Of a stretch of 64,000 nucleotides of DNA, positions 17,569 through 26,216 are shown one piece after another. The DNA is from Paraburkholderia sp. CNPSo 3272 (GTDB taxonomy: Bacteria; Pseudomonadota; Gammaproteobacteria; Burkholderiales; Burkholderiaceae): contig NZ_JAMBPQ010000032.1 of the NCBI RefSeq assembly GCF_024206495.1, positions 16,564-80,563 of the forward strand, written 5' to 3'. The position numbers and the translations under genes are program-made. Each line of letters starts with the position of its first letter. Positions within the stretch are counted from its first letter, which is position 1. The notes under the pieces are model-generated. The model saw only the letters and a program-made list of their open reading frames with translations, ran no database searches and had not been told where the DNA came from.

Positions 17569-18963
17569 TTACTGGATCTTCTTGGCCTTTTCGAAGGCTT
17601 CGTCGATCGTGCCGACCATGTAGAACGCCTGCTCCGGCAGGTGATCGCATTCGCCGTCAACGATCATCTTGAAGCCGCGAATCGTTTCCTTCAGCGGCAC
17701 GTACTTGCCCGGCGAGCCCGTGAAGACTTCCGCGACGTGGAACGGCTGCGACAGGAAACGCTGGATCTTGCGAGCGCGGGCCACCGTCAGCTTGTCTTCC
17801 GGCGACAGTTCGTCCATGCCCAGAATCGCGATGATGTCGCGCAGTTCCTTGTAGCGCTGCAGCGTTTGCTGCACACCGCGCGTGATCGAGTAGTGCTCTT
17901 CGCCGATCACGTTCGGGTCGATCTGGCGCGAGGTCGAGTCGAGCGGGTCGACTGCCGGGTAGATACCCAGCGAGGCGATGTCACGCGAGAGCACGACGGT
18001 TGCGTCCAGGTGGCCGAAGGTCGTAGCCGGCGACGGGTCGGTCAAGTCGTCCGCAGGGACGTACACAGCCTGAACCGACGTAATCGAGCCCTTCTTGGTC
18101 GACGTGATGCGCTCTTGCAGCTTGCCCATTTCTTCAGCCAGCGTCGGCTGATAGCCCACTGCCGACGGCATACGGCCCAGCAGTGCCGACACTTCCGTGC
18201 CAGCCAGCGTGAAACGGTAGATGTTGTCGACGAAGAACAGCACGTCGAGGCCTTCGTCACGGAAGTGCTCGGCCATCGTCAGACCGGTCAGCGCGACGCG
18301 CAGACGGTTGCCCGGCGGCTCGTTCATCTGGCCGTATACCAGCGCGACCTTGTCGAGAACGTTCGAGTCCTTCATTTCGTGGTAGAAGTCGTTGCCCTCA
18401 CGGGTACGCTCGCCCACGCCCGCAAACACGGAGAAACCACCGTGTTCCTTGGCGATGTTGTTGATGAGCTCCATCATGTTGACGGTTTTGCCCACGCCAG
18501 CACCACCGAACAGACCCACCTTGCCGCCCTTTGCGAACGGGCAGATCAGGTCGATAACCTTGATGCCGGTTTCGAGCAGTTCCGCCGACGGCGACAGCTC
18601 GTCGAACGCCGGAGCCTTCTGGTGGATCGAGCGCGTCGTTTCGCTCACGATCGGGCCGGCTTCGTCGATCGGACGGCCGAGCACGTCCATGATGCGGCCG
18701 AGGGTCGGCTTGCCGACCGGCACGCGGATGGGGTTGCCCGTGTTCTTGACCACGGTGCCGCGGCGCAGGCCGTCAGCCGAACCCAGACAGATGGTGCGGA
18801 CAACGCCGTCGCCCAGCTGCTGCTGCACTTCCAGAGTCAGTTCCGACCCTTCGAGAATCAGCGCGTCGTAGATCTTCGGCATGCTCTCGCGCGGGAATTC
18901 CACGTCGATCACCGCGCCGATGCACTGTACGATCTTGCCTTCTACCAAAGCAGTTGTACTCAT
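17569..18963 (-). CDS. atpD: ATP synthase F1 beta subunit
   Basis: The catalytic subunit of F1. Its 464 residues include the P-loop GGAGVGKT with Lys159, GERTREGNDFYHEM with the catalytic glutamate, the DNIYRFTLAGTEVSALLGRMPSAVGYQPTLAEEMG block, and the DELSPEDK loop that contacts gamma. The length and order are standard for beta-proteobacteria. It follows atpG by 87 bases and precedes atpC. A purine-rich ribosome site (AAAGGA) stands before the ATG. Confidence 0.99.
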   Translation of the reverse strand: MSTTALVEGKIVQCIGAVIDVEFPRESMPKIYDALILEGSELTLEVQQQLGDGVVRTICLGSADGLRRGTVVKNTGNPIRVPVGKPTLGRIMDVLGRPIDEAGPIVSETTRSIHQKAPAFDELSPSAELLETGIKVIDLICPFAKGGKVGLFGGAGVGKTVNMMELINNIAKEHGGFSVFAGVGERTREGNDFYHEMKDSNVLDKVALVYGQMNEPPGNRLRVALTGLTMAEHFRDEGLDVLFFVDNIYRFTLAGTEVSALLGRMPSAVGYQPTLAEEMGKLQERITSTKKGSITSVQAVYVPADDLTDPSPATTFGHLDATVVLSRDIASLGIYPAVDPLDSTSRQIDPNVIGEEHYSITRGVQQTLQRYKELRDIIAILGMDELSPEDKLTVARARKIQRFLSQPFHVAEVFTGSPGKYVPLKETIRGFKMIVDGECDHLPEQAFYMVGTIDEAFEKAKKIQ

Positions 18964-19050
18964 CGATTTTCCTTTAGATACCTGAATTCTTCACTCGCTC
19001 ACCGGCATACACCGGCGCGGTTTCGCAATCGGTTCGCGCTCGTCGCTTGA

Positions 19051-19932
19051 TCAAACGGCTGCTGCGCCGCCGACGATTTCCGAAAGTTCCTTCGTAATCG
19101 CGGCCTGGCGGCTCTTGTTGTACGAGAGCTGCAGTTCGTTGATGACCGTCTTCGCGTTGTCCGACGCCGCCTTCATCGCCACCATACGGGCCGACTGCTC
19201 CGAAGCCATGTTTTCCGCCACGGCCTGATAGACCAAGGCTTCGACATAGCGAACCAGCAGTTCGTCCACGACGGTTTGCGCATCCGGCTCGTAGATGTAG
19301 TCCCACGCCGACTTCGGCGTCGTGCCGTCGTCATCCGCTTCCAGACGCTCGGCCGACAGCGGCAGCAGTTGCTCGATCACAGGCTCCTGCTTCATCGTGT
19401 TGACGAAGCGCGTGTACGCGAGGTACACGGCGGAAAGCTTGCCTTCCGAGTACTGGTCGAGCTGCACCTTGATCGCGCCGATCAGCTTTTCGAGGTGCGG
19501 CGTGTCGCCGAGTTGCACAACGTTCGAGACGACCTTCGCGCGCAGACGGTTCAGGAAACCGAGGCCCTTGCTGCCGATCGCAGTTGCTTCGATCGACGTG
19601 CCGGATGCTTCCAGATCCTTGAACTTCTGCAGCGTCGCGCGCAGCACGTTGGTGTTCATCCCGCCGCACAGACCCTTGTCGGTCGTGACGAGAATCACGC
19701 CTGCGACCTTCGCACCGGTGTTTTCCACCATGAACGGGTGGCGGTACTCGGGGTTCGCGCGGCTCATGTGCGCAGCGATGTCGCGGACCTTGTCGGCATA
19801 CGGGCGGGCGGCGCGCATGCGCTCCTGGGCACGGCGCATTTTCGACGCCGCGACCATTTCCATCGCCTTGGTGATCTTGCGCGTGTTTTGCACGCTCTTG
19901 ATCTTGCCGCGAATTTCCTTCATTCCAGCCAT
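19051..19932 (-). CDS. atpG: ATP synthase F1 gamma subunit
   Basis: The rotating central shaft of F1. The 293-residue protein shows the two coiled-coil ends: N-terminal MKEIRGKIKSVQNTRKITKAMEMVAASKMRRAQ and C-terminal MKAASDNAKTVINELQLSYNKSRQAAITKELSEIV. The middle domain includes VTTDKGLCGGMN. It follows atpA after 85 bases, where a long GAAA-capped hairpin sits, and GGAG lies just before the ATG. Confidence 0.98.
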   Translation of the reverse strand: MAGMKEIRGKIKSVQNTRKITKAMEMVAASKMRRAQERMRAARPYADKVRDIAAHMSRANPEYRHPFMVENTGAKVAGVILVTTDKGLCGGMNTNVLRATLQKFKDLEASGTSIEATAIGSKGLGFLNRLRAKVVSNVVQLGDTPHLEKLIGAIKVQLDQYSEGKLSAVYLAYTRFVNTMKQEPVIEQLLPLSAERLEADDDGTTPKSAWDYIYEPDAQTVVDELLVRYVEALVYQAVAENMASEQSARMVAMKAASDNAKTVINELQLSYNKSRQAAITKELSEIVGGAAAV

Positions 19933-19949
19933 TGCTTTGCTCCTTTGTC

Positions 19950-19983
19950 GACCCGAGTTAGCGCTTTCGCGCTGACTCGGGTC
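19950..19983 (-). promoter_or_regulatory. GAAA-capped hairpin between atpA and atpG
   Basis: On the minus strand a 15-base arm (GACCCGAGTCAGCGC) pairs with its partner 19950-19964 around the tetraloop GAAA, with one mismatch. GNRA loops on long stems are typical of stable RNA caps. It lies 17 bases before the atpG start and could either shield the atpA 3' end or restrain atpG translation. Confidence 0.65.
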
Positions 19984-20017
19984 CCAGTCCGTTTATCGTG
20001 ATTGATTCCCGGACGGA

Positions 20018-21559
20018 TCAATATGCGCCGGACTTCTTGAAGTCCTTGAGAGCCGCGTGGAGCGCGTTCTCGTCGTCCTTCGACAGGTCCTTCTTGTCCT
20101 CGATGCGCGCGACGAGGTCGGCGTGCTTCGACTTCAGGTATTCGCGCAGACCCTTTTCGAACGGCAGGACGTCCTTGACGTCGATGTCGTCGAGGTAGCC
20201 GTTGTTCGCCGAGAACAGCGCAACAGCCAGTTCCCACACTTGCAGCGGCTGATACTGCGGCTGCTTGAGCAGTTCCGTCACGCGGCGGCCGCGCTCGAGC
20301 TGCTTGCGGGTCGCTTCGTCGAGGTCCGATGCGAACTGGGCGAATGCAGCCAGTTCACGGTACTGCGCGAGGTCGGTACGGATACCGCCCGACAGCTTCT
20401 TCACGACCTTCGTTTGAGCCGCACCACCCACACGCGACACCGACACGCCGGCGTTGATTGCCGGGCGGATGCCTGCGTTGAAGAGGTCGGTTTCCAGGAA
20501 GATCTGGCCGTCGGTAATCGAGATCACGTTCGTCGGAACGAATGCGGTCACGTCGCCGGCTTGCGTTTCGATGATCGGCAGTGCGGTGAGCGAACCCGTC
20601 TTGCCCTTCACTTCGCCGTTCGTGAACTTCTCGACGTAGTCGGCCGACACGCGCGCGGCGCGCTCGAGCAGACGCGAGTGCAGATAGAACACGTCGCCGG
20701 GGTAAGCCTCACGGCCCGGCGGGCGGCGCAGCAGCAGCGAGATCTGACGGTATGCCCAGGCTTGCTTGGTCAAGTCGTCATAGATGATCAGGGCGTCTTG
20801 ACCGCGGTCGCGGAAGTATTCGCCCATCGTGCAGCCGGCGTACGGCGCGAGGTACTGCAGCGCGGCCGATTCCGAAGCCGAAGCGGCGACGACGATCGTG
20901 TATTCGATCGCGCCCGTTTCTTCGAGCTTGCGCAGCACGTTCTGGATCGACGAAGCCTTCTGACCGATGGCGACGTAGATACAGATGAGGTCCTTGCCCT
21001 TCTGGTTGATGATCGTGTCGACGGCCACTGCGGTCTTGCCGCACTGACGGTCGCCGATGATCAGCTCACGCTGGCCACGGCCGATCGGCACCATCGAGTC
21101 GATCGACTTCAGACCCGTTTGCACCGGCTGCGACACGCCTTCACGCCAGATCACGCCCGGAGCGATCTTTTCGATCGCGTCGGTCATCTTGGCGTTGACC
21201 GGGCCCTTGCCGTCGATCGGGTTGCCGAGCGGGTCGACCACGCGGCCGATCAGTTCGGGGCCAACCGGCACTTCGAGAATGCGGCCCGTCGTCTTGACGA
21301 TGTCGCCTTCCGAAATGTGCTCGTACTCGCCCAGAATCACCGCGCCGACCGAGTCGCGCTCGAGGTTCAGCGCGAGGCCGAAGGTGTTGCCCGGGAATTC
21401 GAGCATTTCGCCCTGCATCACGTCCGACAGGCCGTGGATACGCACGATACCGTCGGTCACGGAGATCACGGTGCCCTGATTGCGAACGTCTGCGCTCGCT
21501 TCAAGGCCCTGGATCCGGCTCTTGATCAGCTCGCTGATCTCAGAGGGATTGAGTTGCAT
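20018..21559 (-). CDS. atpA: ATP synthase F1 alpha subunit
   Basis: The non-catalytic nucleotide-binding subunit, three copies per F1. Its 513 residues include the P-loop GDRQCGKTA with Lys175, the region REAYPGDVFYLHSRLLERAAR, and the ISITDGQIFLETDLFNAGIRPAINAGVSVSRVGG block. The N-terminus (MQLNPSEISELIKSRIQGLE) is the usual delta-binding segment. It follows atpH after 66 bases. GGAGCG before the ATG gives the ribosome site. Confidence 0.99.
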   Translation of the reverse strand: MQLNPSEISELIKSRIQGLEASADVRNQGTVISVTDGIVRIHGLSDVMQGEMLEFPGNTFGLALNLERDSVGAVILGEYEHISEGDIVKTTGRILEVPVGPELIGRVVDPLGNPIDGKGPVNAKMTDAIEKIAPGVIWREGVSQPVQTGLKSIDSMVPIGRGQRELIIGDRQCGKTAVAVDTIINQKGKDLICIYVAIGQKASSIQNVLRKLEETGAIEYTIVVAASASESAALQYLAPYAGCTMGEYFRDRGQDALIIYDDLTKQAWAYRQISLLLRRPPGREAYPGDVFYLHSRLLERAARVSADYVEKFTNGEVKGKTGSLTALPIIETQAGDVTAFVPTNVISITDGQIFLETDLFNAGIRPAINAGVSVSRVGGAAQTKVVKKLSGGIRTDLAQYRELAAFAQFASDLDEATRKQLERGRRVTELLKQPQYQPLQVWELAVALFSANNGYLDDIDVKDVLPFEKGLREYLKSKHADLVARIEDKKDLSKDDENALHAALKDFKKSGAY

Positions 21560-21600
21560 TATTCGCTCCTGATGTTCAATTCTGTTGCGTGCCAGCCGCC

Positions 21601-21625
21601 GCGCCCGATTTTTTAATCGAGGCGC
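21601..21625 (-). promoter_or_regulatory. Hairpin immediately after the atpH stop
   Basis: GCGCCCGATT pairs with AATCG-A-GGCGC (one bulge) around a four-base loop, in the 66-base atpA-atpH gap, abutting the atpH stop codon. It is one of several intercistronic hairpins in this operon. Confidence 0.5.
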
Positions 21626-22165
21626 TCAGGCGGTCAACGCCGCCTGCATGCTGGCGAGCCGCGCGCGGACCGAGGTATCGAGCACTTCGTCGCCGACCGT
21701 GACGCGCACGCCGCCGATGAGCGACTTGTCGATCTCGACGGTCGGCTTCAGCTTGCATTTGAACTTGCGTTCGAGGCTGGCGACGAGGTCGTTCAACTGG
21801 GCGCCTTCGAGCGGGAACGCGCTGACGATCACTGCGTCAGCAGCACCTGCCTTGGCGTTCTTGAGCGCTTCGAACTGCGTCTGGATTTCCGGCAGCAGTG
21901 CCAGGCGATGATTCTCGATCAGCATCTGCACGAGGTTCTTCACCTCGCCCGATTCCTTGACCGGCGACTTCACCGCCGCGAGCAGCAGCTCGGCGACCTG
22001 GGCATGGCTCACCTTCGGGCTCGTCGCGACCGACTGCACCTCGGGCAAGGCCGCAACCTGTGCCAGCTCCGAAACGAGCGTGGACCAGGCAGCGGTGTCA
22101 CCAGCTTCGGCCACGCCAAACAATGCTTCTGCGTACGGGCGGGCGATGGTTGCAAGTTCGGCCAT
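21626..22165 (-). CDS. atpH: ATP synthase F1 delta subunit
   Basis: A stator component joining F1 alpha to the b dimer. The 179-residue protein begins MAELATIARPYAEALFGVA, the standard N-terminal helix, and ends with the conserved SLIGGVRVTVGDEVLDTSVRARL. It starts 2 bases after the atpF stop, so the two are probably translationally coupled. Length is normal. Confidence 0.97.
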   Translation of the reverse strand: MAELATIARPYAEALFGVAEAGDTAAWSTLVSELAQVAALPEVQSVATSPKVSHAQVAELLLAAVKSPVKESGEVKNLVQMLIENHRLALLPEIQTQFEALKNAKAGAADAVIVSAFPLEGAQLNDLVASLERKFKCKLKPTVEIDKSLIGGVRVTVGDEVLDTSVRARLASMQAALTA

Positions 22166-22167
22166 GA

Positions 22168-22638
22168 TCAGAGCTCGGCTTTCAGTTGATTCAGCAGTTC
22201 GACGTGGGCCGACTGATCGACTTCGCGCTTCAGGATCTGCTCGGCGCCTTGCACGGCGAGGGCGGCGACTTCGGCGCGCAGCGCTTCGCGTGCCTTGACG
22301 ACCTGCTGGTCGGCGTCGGCCTTCGCCTGAGCGATGATGCGTGCCGCTTCGGCGTGCGCCTGGGCCTTGATTTCCTCTGCGACGGCCAGCGCGCGCTTTT
22401 CAGCGTCGGCGATACGGCTTTGACCCTCGTTACGGGCCGTAGCGAGCTCTTCGCCGACGCGCTTGTGCGCCGCTTCGAGTTCCGCCTTGCCCTTTTCCGC
22501 AGCGGCGAGGCCGTCTGCGATCTTCTTCGAGCGCTCGTCGAGGGCGTTGATCAACGGCGGCCACACGAACTTCATCGTGAACCACGCGAGGATCAGGAAC
22601 ACGACCATTTGCGCAAACAGGGTTGCGTTGAGATTCAC
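22168..22638 (-). CDS. atpF: ATP synthase Fo subunit b
   Basis: The peripheral stalk. Its 156 residues comprise one N-terminal membrane helix (LFAQMVVFLILAWFTMKFVWPPL, about 6-28) and a long charged coiled coil to the C-terminus (KIADGLAAAEKGKAELEAAH). One b gene, as in other non-photosynthetic proteobacteria. It starts 140 bases after atpE, the widest gap between Fo genes, and that gap contains a hairpin. Confidence 0.98.
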   Translation of the reverse strand: MNLNATLFAQMVVFLILAWFTMKFVWPPLINALDERSKKIADGLAAAEKGKAELEAAHKRVGEELATARNEGQSRIADAEKRALAVAEEIKAQAHAEAARIIAQAKADADQQVVKAREALRAEVAALAVQGAEQILKREVDQSAHVELLNQLKAEL

Positions 22639-22681
22639 GGTGTTTCCTTAATCGTTGCTATTCCGGGGAATTGAAACGGCA

Positions 22682-22716
22682 AGGCGCTCATCGGTTGTGA
22701 AACTCGATCAGCGCCT
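22682..22716 (-). promoter_or_regulatory. Hairpin between atpE and atpF
   Basis: AGGCGCTCATCG (22682-22693) pairs with CGATCAGCGCCT (22705-22716) with a single mismatch, in the 140-base gap after atpE. The c subunit is needed in about tenfold excess, so a 3'-protecting structure here would make sense; that role is inferred. Confidence 0.5.
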
Positions 22717-22778
22717 CGTCTCCCGTTCCGCCATGCGCCCACTACCCGTTATAGGTCAGGCGCAACCTTCCAGGGAAC

Positions 22779-23048
22779 TTAGCCCGCGAGCTTCGAGAGC
22801 AGCGGGTTAGCGAACGCGAACAGCATTGCAACACCAACGCCAATCAGGAACGCTGCATCGATCAGACCAGCCAGCAGGAACATCTTCGTCTGCAGCGGGT
22901 TCATCAGTTCAGGCTGACGTGCGCAGGCTTCGATGTACTTGCCGCCCATCAGGCCGATACCGATACAGGCGCCGATTGCACCCAGGCCGATGATGATGCC
23001 GATACCGATGGCCGTGAAACCCTGGATGTTGGCGATGAAAGCTTGCAT
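22779..23048 (-). CDS. atpE: ATP synthase Fo subunit c
   Basis: The proton-carrying ring subunit, 89 residues, two membrane helices joined by a polar loop (ARQPELMNPLQ). Helix 1 is glycine-rich (GIGIIIGLGAIGACIGIGLMGG). Helix 2 carries the proton-binding carboxylate Asp64 (GLIDAAFLIG). Nothing suggests a sodium-binding site. AAGGAG five bases before the ATG at 23048 supports this start over the in-frame GTG two codons upstream. Confidence 0.97.
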   Translation of the reverse strand: MQAFIANIQGFTAIGIGIIIGLGAIGACIGIGLMGGKYIEACARQPELMNPLQTKMFLLAGLIDAAFLIGVGVAMLFAFANPLLSKLAG

Positions 23049-23114
23049 GATCACTCCTTATTGAGATTTTCTGGAACTGGGGATTTAAAACTGCAAATCT
23101 GGTTTGACGAGCAC

Positions 23115-23966
23115 TTAGTGCTTGTCGTGTGCCTGGCCGATGTACACCAGCGTCAGCATCATGAAAATGAACGCCTGCAGCAGAACGATCAGGATGTGGA
23201 AGATCGCCCAGACGCTGCCCGCAATCACGTGGCCGATGAAGCCAAGCACCGTCGTGTCCGCGCCGAAGCTCCACAGACCGCCCAGCAGCGCGATCAGCAG
23301 GAACAGCAGTTCGCCTGCGTACATGTTGCCGAACAACCGCAGGGCGAGCGAAACCGTCTTGGCGACGAACTCGATGATGTTCAGTGCAAGGTTCGGGATC
23401 CACAGGAGCGGATGCGCGCCGAACGGGGCCGAGAGCAGTTCGTGTGCGAAGCCGCCAGGACCCTTGATCTTGAGGTTGTAGTAAATCATCAGCACGAAGA
23501 CGCCGAGCGCGATGCCGAACGTGCCGTTGAGGTCGGCAGTCGGAACGATGCGCTGGTGCGGCAGCACTTCTGAGAGGCCGAGCCAGCCGATCACGCGGGT
23601 GGGCAGGTCGACAGGAATGAAGTCGAGCGAGTTCATGAGCGCGACCCAGATGAACACGGTCAGCGCGAGCGGTGCGATGAATGCACGGTTGCCATGGACG
23701 ATGGACTTGGACTGGTCCTCCACCATCTCGACCAGCATTTCGATGGCGCACTGGAAGCGGCCCGGTACGCCCGGGGTCGCCTTGCGCGCAGCGAGGCGCA
23801 GGATGAGGATCGTCACGACGCCGCACAGGATCGACCAGAACAACGTGTCGATGTTCCAGACGCTGAAGTCGACGATCGACGTCTGGTGCGAGGTCGCAAA
23901 GTTCTGCAAGTGGTGAGCAATGTACTCGGACGGACCCGGTGCGCTCGTTCCTTCGCTAGCTGCCAT
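23115..23966 (-). CDS. atpB: ATP synthase Fo subunit a
   Basis: Forms the proton half-channels next to the c ring. The 283-residue protein has five to six membrane segments. The conserved arginine region is FVAKTVSLALRLFGNMYAGEL, where the Arg of LALRLFGN is essential in the family. The C-terminal helix is AFIFMMLTLVYIGQA. The ATG at 23966 (MAASEGTSAPGPSEYIAHHLQNF) is the family start; the frame upstream adds an unsupported arginine-rich stretch. It follows atpI by 171 bases. Confidence 0.96.
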   Translation of the reverse strand: MAASEGTSAPGPSEYIAHHLQNFATSHQTSIVDFSVWNIDTLFWSILCGVVTILILRLAARKATPGVPGRFQCAIEMLVEMVEDQSKSIVHGNRAFIAPLALTVFIWVALMNSLDFIPVDLPTRVIGWLGLSEVLPHQRIVPTADLNGTFGIALGVFVLMIYYNLKIKGPGGFAHELLSAPFGAHPLLWIPNLALNIIEFVAKTVSLALRLFGNMYAGELLFLLIALLGGLWSFGADTTVLGFIGHVIAGSVWAIFHILIVLLQAFIFMMLTLVYIGQAHDKH

Positions 23967-24014
23967 ATCGTTAAAGCCACCCAAATTGTCGAAAATCGTT
24001 TTCGGCCGCTCCCG

Positions 24015-24033
24015 CCGCAATACTGTATTGCGG
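24015..24033 (-). promoter_or_regulatory. Small hairpin between atpI and atpB
   Basis: CCGCAAT pairs with ATTGCGG around ACTGT in the 171-base atpI-atpB gap. It is short and without a T-run, so it is not a strong terminator. Confidence 0.35.
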
Positions 24034-24137
24034 GAACGCGCCGCCGTGGATCGTGTCTTATCTGCTTCGCATCGGCCAGCCGACTTCCACCGTCTTCGCT
24101 TCGACGCCCTGACTTGAGGCGGCGCGATGTTGGTGGG

Positions 24138-24719
24138 TCAGCGCCACGCGAGCGCGATCCAATATGTCTTTAGTGCGATCAGGTACGTGACGAGCAGGGG
24201 AATCCACTGCACGTCGTGATACCAGAACGCGATGGCGACGAACATCGCAATCGTCGCCCCCATCTTGAAGGCTTCGCCGAGCATCCAGTTGAACACGGTG
24301 CCGGCCCTGCTCAACTGCTTCAGGCGCGCCGCGAACAACGCACCGGGAAACCAGCAGATCGCTCCGCCCAGGAACGCCGACAACGCAGCACTGCCCGGCG
24401 GCTTATAAAACAGCCACCACGCCAACGTTGCAACCAGGGACAAAACCACTTGCGCCGCGACGACACGAAACGGCGTGACGCGCGATGGGCGACTCACCTG
24501 CGCGCCGAAAATTTGCTCGGCTTCGACCCGGGTGAGCGGAACGATGTCGTTGTTATCTTGCTGGCTGGCGTCCAGCTTGTCCCAGCGCGCGTTGTGATCC
24601 ACGCGCCCGGAATTTTTGGCGGCTGCATCCTGCCCCCGGCTGGATGCTCCGACTTCGCCCGGCGGTACATCGGGCCCTTCATGCGCCTGCGGCGCTTCGT
24701 CTGGCCTCTGACCCACCAT
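24138..24719 (-). CDS. atpI: ATP synthase subunit I (AtpI)
   Basis: The promoter-proximal accessory protein of the atp operon, thought to help c-ring assembly or Mg uptake. Taken from the ATG at 24719 it has 193 residues. The first ~85 are polar and Pro/Gln/Asp-rich. Four hydrophobic segments follow (VVLSLVATLAWWLFY; SAFLGGAICWFPGALFAARL; GEAFKMGATIAMFVAIAFWY; LLVTYLIALKTYWIAL). The long soluble N-terminus is typical of the Burkholderiales version. The frame is open to 24821, but that would start upstream of the predicted operon mRNA end (about 24790), so 24719 is preferred. Confidence 0.88.
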   Translation of the reverse strand: MVGQRPDEAPQAHEGPDVPPGEVGASSRGQDAAAKNSGRVDHNARWDKLDASQQDNNDIVPLTRVEAEQIFGAQVSRPSRVTPFRVVAAQVVLSLVATLAWWLFYKPPGSAALSAFLGGAICWFPGALFAARLKQLSRAGTVFNWMLGEAFKMGATIAMFVAIAFWYHDVQWIPLLVTYLIALKTYWIALAWR

Positions 24720-24797
24720 CGCTAATTCCGGAAATTCGCCTTGCACGCGTTTTATTACAGCGCACTTACAGCATCGCCAACCAAATAAATCCGGGCG

Positions 24798-24826
24798 ATT
24801 GTAAGCGATAGTTGCAGGCAATTCAA
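24798..24826 (-). promoter_or_regulatory. Promoter of the atp operon
   Basis: On the minus strand TTGAAT (24821-24826) and TACAAT (24798-24803) are separated by exactly 17 bases, a good sigma-70 match. It lies about 70 bases before the atpI start at 24719. Confidence 0.75.
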
Positions 24827-25015
24827 GACTTTAGGCCCTTCAATAACACCGGTGAAATGCGACTTCATCATGCGGAAAAGGCGGCGCCGCGAAGGTGTGA
24901 CCGGTAACTGTAAGGGAGGAGGCAGGCAAGGAGCAATCGTCAGGATGACCAGGTAGTTTTGAAGCCATCCGGCGCGCAATGCTGGCTCCGCCCCAGCATG
25001 TGAGACGGAATGCCG

Positions 25016-26164
25016 TCAAAACAGATGCAGCAGCGGCGCGGCGCCCAAAAAGGCCACGATCCAGAACGGCACGGCGATCAGGTGAAACAGCAGCCACACG
25101 CCGCGCTCGCCGGACAGACGCACGGCGATGAGATTCGCCAGCGAGCCGATGGCGACCCCGAAGCCCCCCACGCTCACGCCGAACGCGAGCGCGCGCCAGT
25201 CATGCGTGAAGCCCGCGAGCACAATGGCGGCCGGAACATTGCTAATAACCTGCGACAGCACGGCGCCTGCGGCAAAAGCGCGCATCGACGTTTGCAGCGA
25301 GAGTGACGTAAGCGCGTGATGGATGGCGGGCAGCGCGGCCACACTGCGCAGGACAATGAACATCAGCACGAAGATCAGCAGCAGCAGCCAGTCGATCTTG
25401 AGTACGATGCGAATGCGCCAGACCACGAAGCCCGCGGCGACGGCGGCCAGCGCGACACCTGCGTGGTGCGCGTCGGCGAGCAGCACGAACGCGACGAAGA
25501 GCACAGCCGCCACGCTCGCAAGCGCCCGATCGACGCGCTGCGGCGCGGCGTCTTTCGAGAGGTCGAGCGGTGTGGCCTTGAAAAGAAACGCCGTGAGCAG
25601 GATGAGCATCGCCATGAGAAACGCGCAAAGCGGTGCGAGCGCCACGACGAAGCGTCCGAACGATACCCCGCTCACCTGCCAGAGAAACAGGTTCTGCGGG
25701 TTGCCGAGCGGCGTGAGCACCGACCCCGCGTTCACGGCAAGCGCGATGACGATCACGAGGCGCTTGAGCGGCAGCGGCGTGAGCTTGTGCAGCGACAGCA
25801 CGAGCGGCACCACGACGAAAAGCGCCACATCGTTGGTCACGATCATCGCCAGCGCCGCGGCCAGCGCGACGAGCAGCAACGCGAGCCCGCGCTCCGAGTG
25901 AATGTAGTGGACGAGCTTGTGCGCGAGCCAGGTCAGCAGTCCTGAATATTCGATACCCTTCGTCAGAATGAGCAGACCCGCGAGGGTCATCACCGTTTGC
26001 CAATCGACAAGTGCGGGCAGCGAGGCGATGGGACGAGGTGCGTAAATCTGCAACGCCACGAACGCCACGATGAGGATCGCGAGCACCGGCTCCGAAACGG
26101 CGAATGCGCCGATGCGGCGCAACAGGCTCAAGGGCTCACGCGCGCCCTGCTCCGATTCGCGCAC
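25016..26164 (-). CDS. SLC13/ArsB-NhaD family permease
   Basis: A polytopic inner-membrane transporter with about 10-12 hydrophobic helices. Features of the ion-transporter superfamily are visible: MTLAGLLILTKGIEYSG, AMIVTNDVALFVVVPL (TND re-entrant-loop motif) and VNAGSVLTPLGNPQNLFLW (first helical hairpin). A repeat-like second half has LSQVISNVPAAIVLAGF and FGVAIGSLANLIAV. The substrate (citrate, dicarboxylate, arsenite or another anion) is not resolved. It directly follows parB on the same strand. The start is uncertain: GTG at 26164 gives 382 residues and begins 52 bases after parB; GTG at 26275 would overlap the parB end by 59 bases. Neither has a good ribosome site. Confidence 0.82.
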   Translation of the reverse strand: MRESEQGAREPLSLLRRIGAFAVSEPVLAILIVAFVALQIYAPRPIASLPALVDWQTVMTLAGLLILTKGIEYSGLLTWLAHKLVHYIHSERGLALLLVALAAALAMIVTNDVALFVVVPLVLSLHKLTPLPLKRLVIVIALAVNAGSVLTPLGNPQNLFLWQVSGVSFGRFVVALAPLCAFLMAMLILLTAFLFKATPLDLSKDAAPQRVDRALASVAAVLFVAFVLLADAHHAGVALAAVAAGFVVWRIRIVLKIDWLLLLIFVLMFIVLRSVAALPAIHHALTSLSLQTSMRAFAAGAVLSQVISNVPAAIVLAGFTHDWRALAFGVSVGGFGVAIGSLANLIAVRLSGERGVWLLFHLIAVPFWIVAFLGAAPLLHLF

Positions 26165-26216
26165 CGGATTTATGCGCCGGCGCGCGCGTTTGCCGCTGCG
26201 ATCTGCATCACAGCCA

